NCBI GenBank assembly: GCA_027574665.1
Contig: CM050653.1
Coordinates: 9,508,664-9,572,663 of the forward strand
DNA from: Rhynochetos jubatus
Taxonomy: Eukaryota; Chordata; Aves; Eurypygiformes; Rhynochetidae
Direction of reading: 5' to 3'
Length of the DNA: 64,000 bases
Positions 63,660 to 64,000 of the stretch are shown in pieces. Under the pieces are notes generated by a model. The model saw only the letters and a list, made by a program, of their open reading frames with translations, did not search any database and was not told the DNA's origin. Both the position numbers and the translations under genes were made by a program. The first letter of the stretch is position 1. Each line of letters starts with the position of its first letter.

Positions 63660-64000
63660 CCTTTCTAAATGGACGTCTAATTGGCACGCAGTTGCATTTG
63701 CATGCATTTTTAGGTTTCAACAGGTGGCACTAAAGAGCCAATAAATGATACTATTCCCACTCTCCAGCATGCAAACTCCTGGGCAGGCACTTTATGTGTG
63801 TTTATCTATTTAAATATGGTATTATAATTCCAACATAATTAGTCATCTAATTGAATTGCATGACCACATCCATCCAAGACATTTGCATGTACAATTAATT
63901 AGGATTTATCTAAAAGCACTCTTTTTGTTCTCTATTTCCTACAAGTTAAATTACTCATGGATGGATTAGATGCTGATTTCATTTTGAAAGTGTTACAATA
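63660..64000. promoter_or_regulatory. candidate developmental enhancer with POU and homeodomain sites
   Basis: This AT-rich edge region has two perfect octamers ATTTGCAT (63696-63703 and 63881-63888). It also has two identical TCTAATTG words (63676-63683 and 63846-63853), two TAATTA cores (63836-63841 and 63896-63901) and an E-box CAGGTG (63721-63726). Octamers are known POU-factor sites and TAATTA/TAATTG are known homeodomain cores. Their density in DNA with few open frames (only 63420-63668 touches the left edge) is what conserved enhancers near developmental genes look like. It continues past the window. Conservation and target gene are unknown. Confidence 0.35.

Overview
The window reads as noncoding nuclear DNA from a vertebrate, most likely a sauropsid of the turtle, crocodilian and bird group. 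The evidence is the class of interspersed repeats. There are two remnants of CR1-family LINEs, one of which still shows a recognisable, broken reverse transcriptase. There are also several short, old repeats carrying motifs I know from turtle, crocodilian and bird genomes, such as 'GAAGTCA(A/G)TGG', 'AGGCACCTAGATGC..TTGAAAATCT' and 'AATCTTGCAAACA.TTAC'. I cannot choose between these three groups from this sequence. Operons, bacterial ribosome binding sites, CRISPR arrays, rRNA and tRNA genes are absent.

I find no protein-coding gene that I can support. The longest open frames are about 150 codons, often open on both strands at once, and none resembles a protein I recognise except the LINE fragments. 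The window is probably intergenic or lies inside a long intron.

Layout: 1-1444 unassigned. 1445-2250 minus-strand CR1 LINE with an internal deletion and an A25/T25 expansion. 2251-8040 unassigned. 8050-8600 candidate conserved noncoding element with a cluster of GTACTGTA words. 11180-11290 homeodomain-motif-rich DNA with an imperfect hairpin. About 17170-17275 a small duplication and an inverted repeat. 19417-19485 and 22287-22368 old repeats of the turtle/crocodilian/bird type. 28086-28203 and 29240-29353 two diverged copies of one dispersed repeat in the same orientation. 31040-31146 a palindromic element centred on a perfect 15-bp inverted repeat. 35455-35650 and 37163-37212 purine-rich tracts. 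46531-46725 a second, very decayed CR1 3' end. 50600-50748 a weak exon candidate. 56300-56420, 58010-58340 and 63660-63970 candidate regulatory elements, the last with two POU octamers and several homeodomain sites. Everything else is unassigned, moderately AT-rich, single-copy-looking DNA.

No gene set works together here. I found no new biological system. The items most worth checking are the palindrome at 31084-31119, the octamer/TAATTA cluster at the right edge, the CpG-enriched patch near 58.1 kb and the broken CR1. All statements about repeat families and conservation rest on pattern memory, not on database searches.
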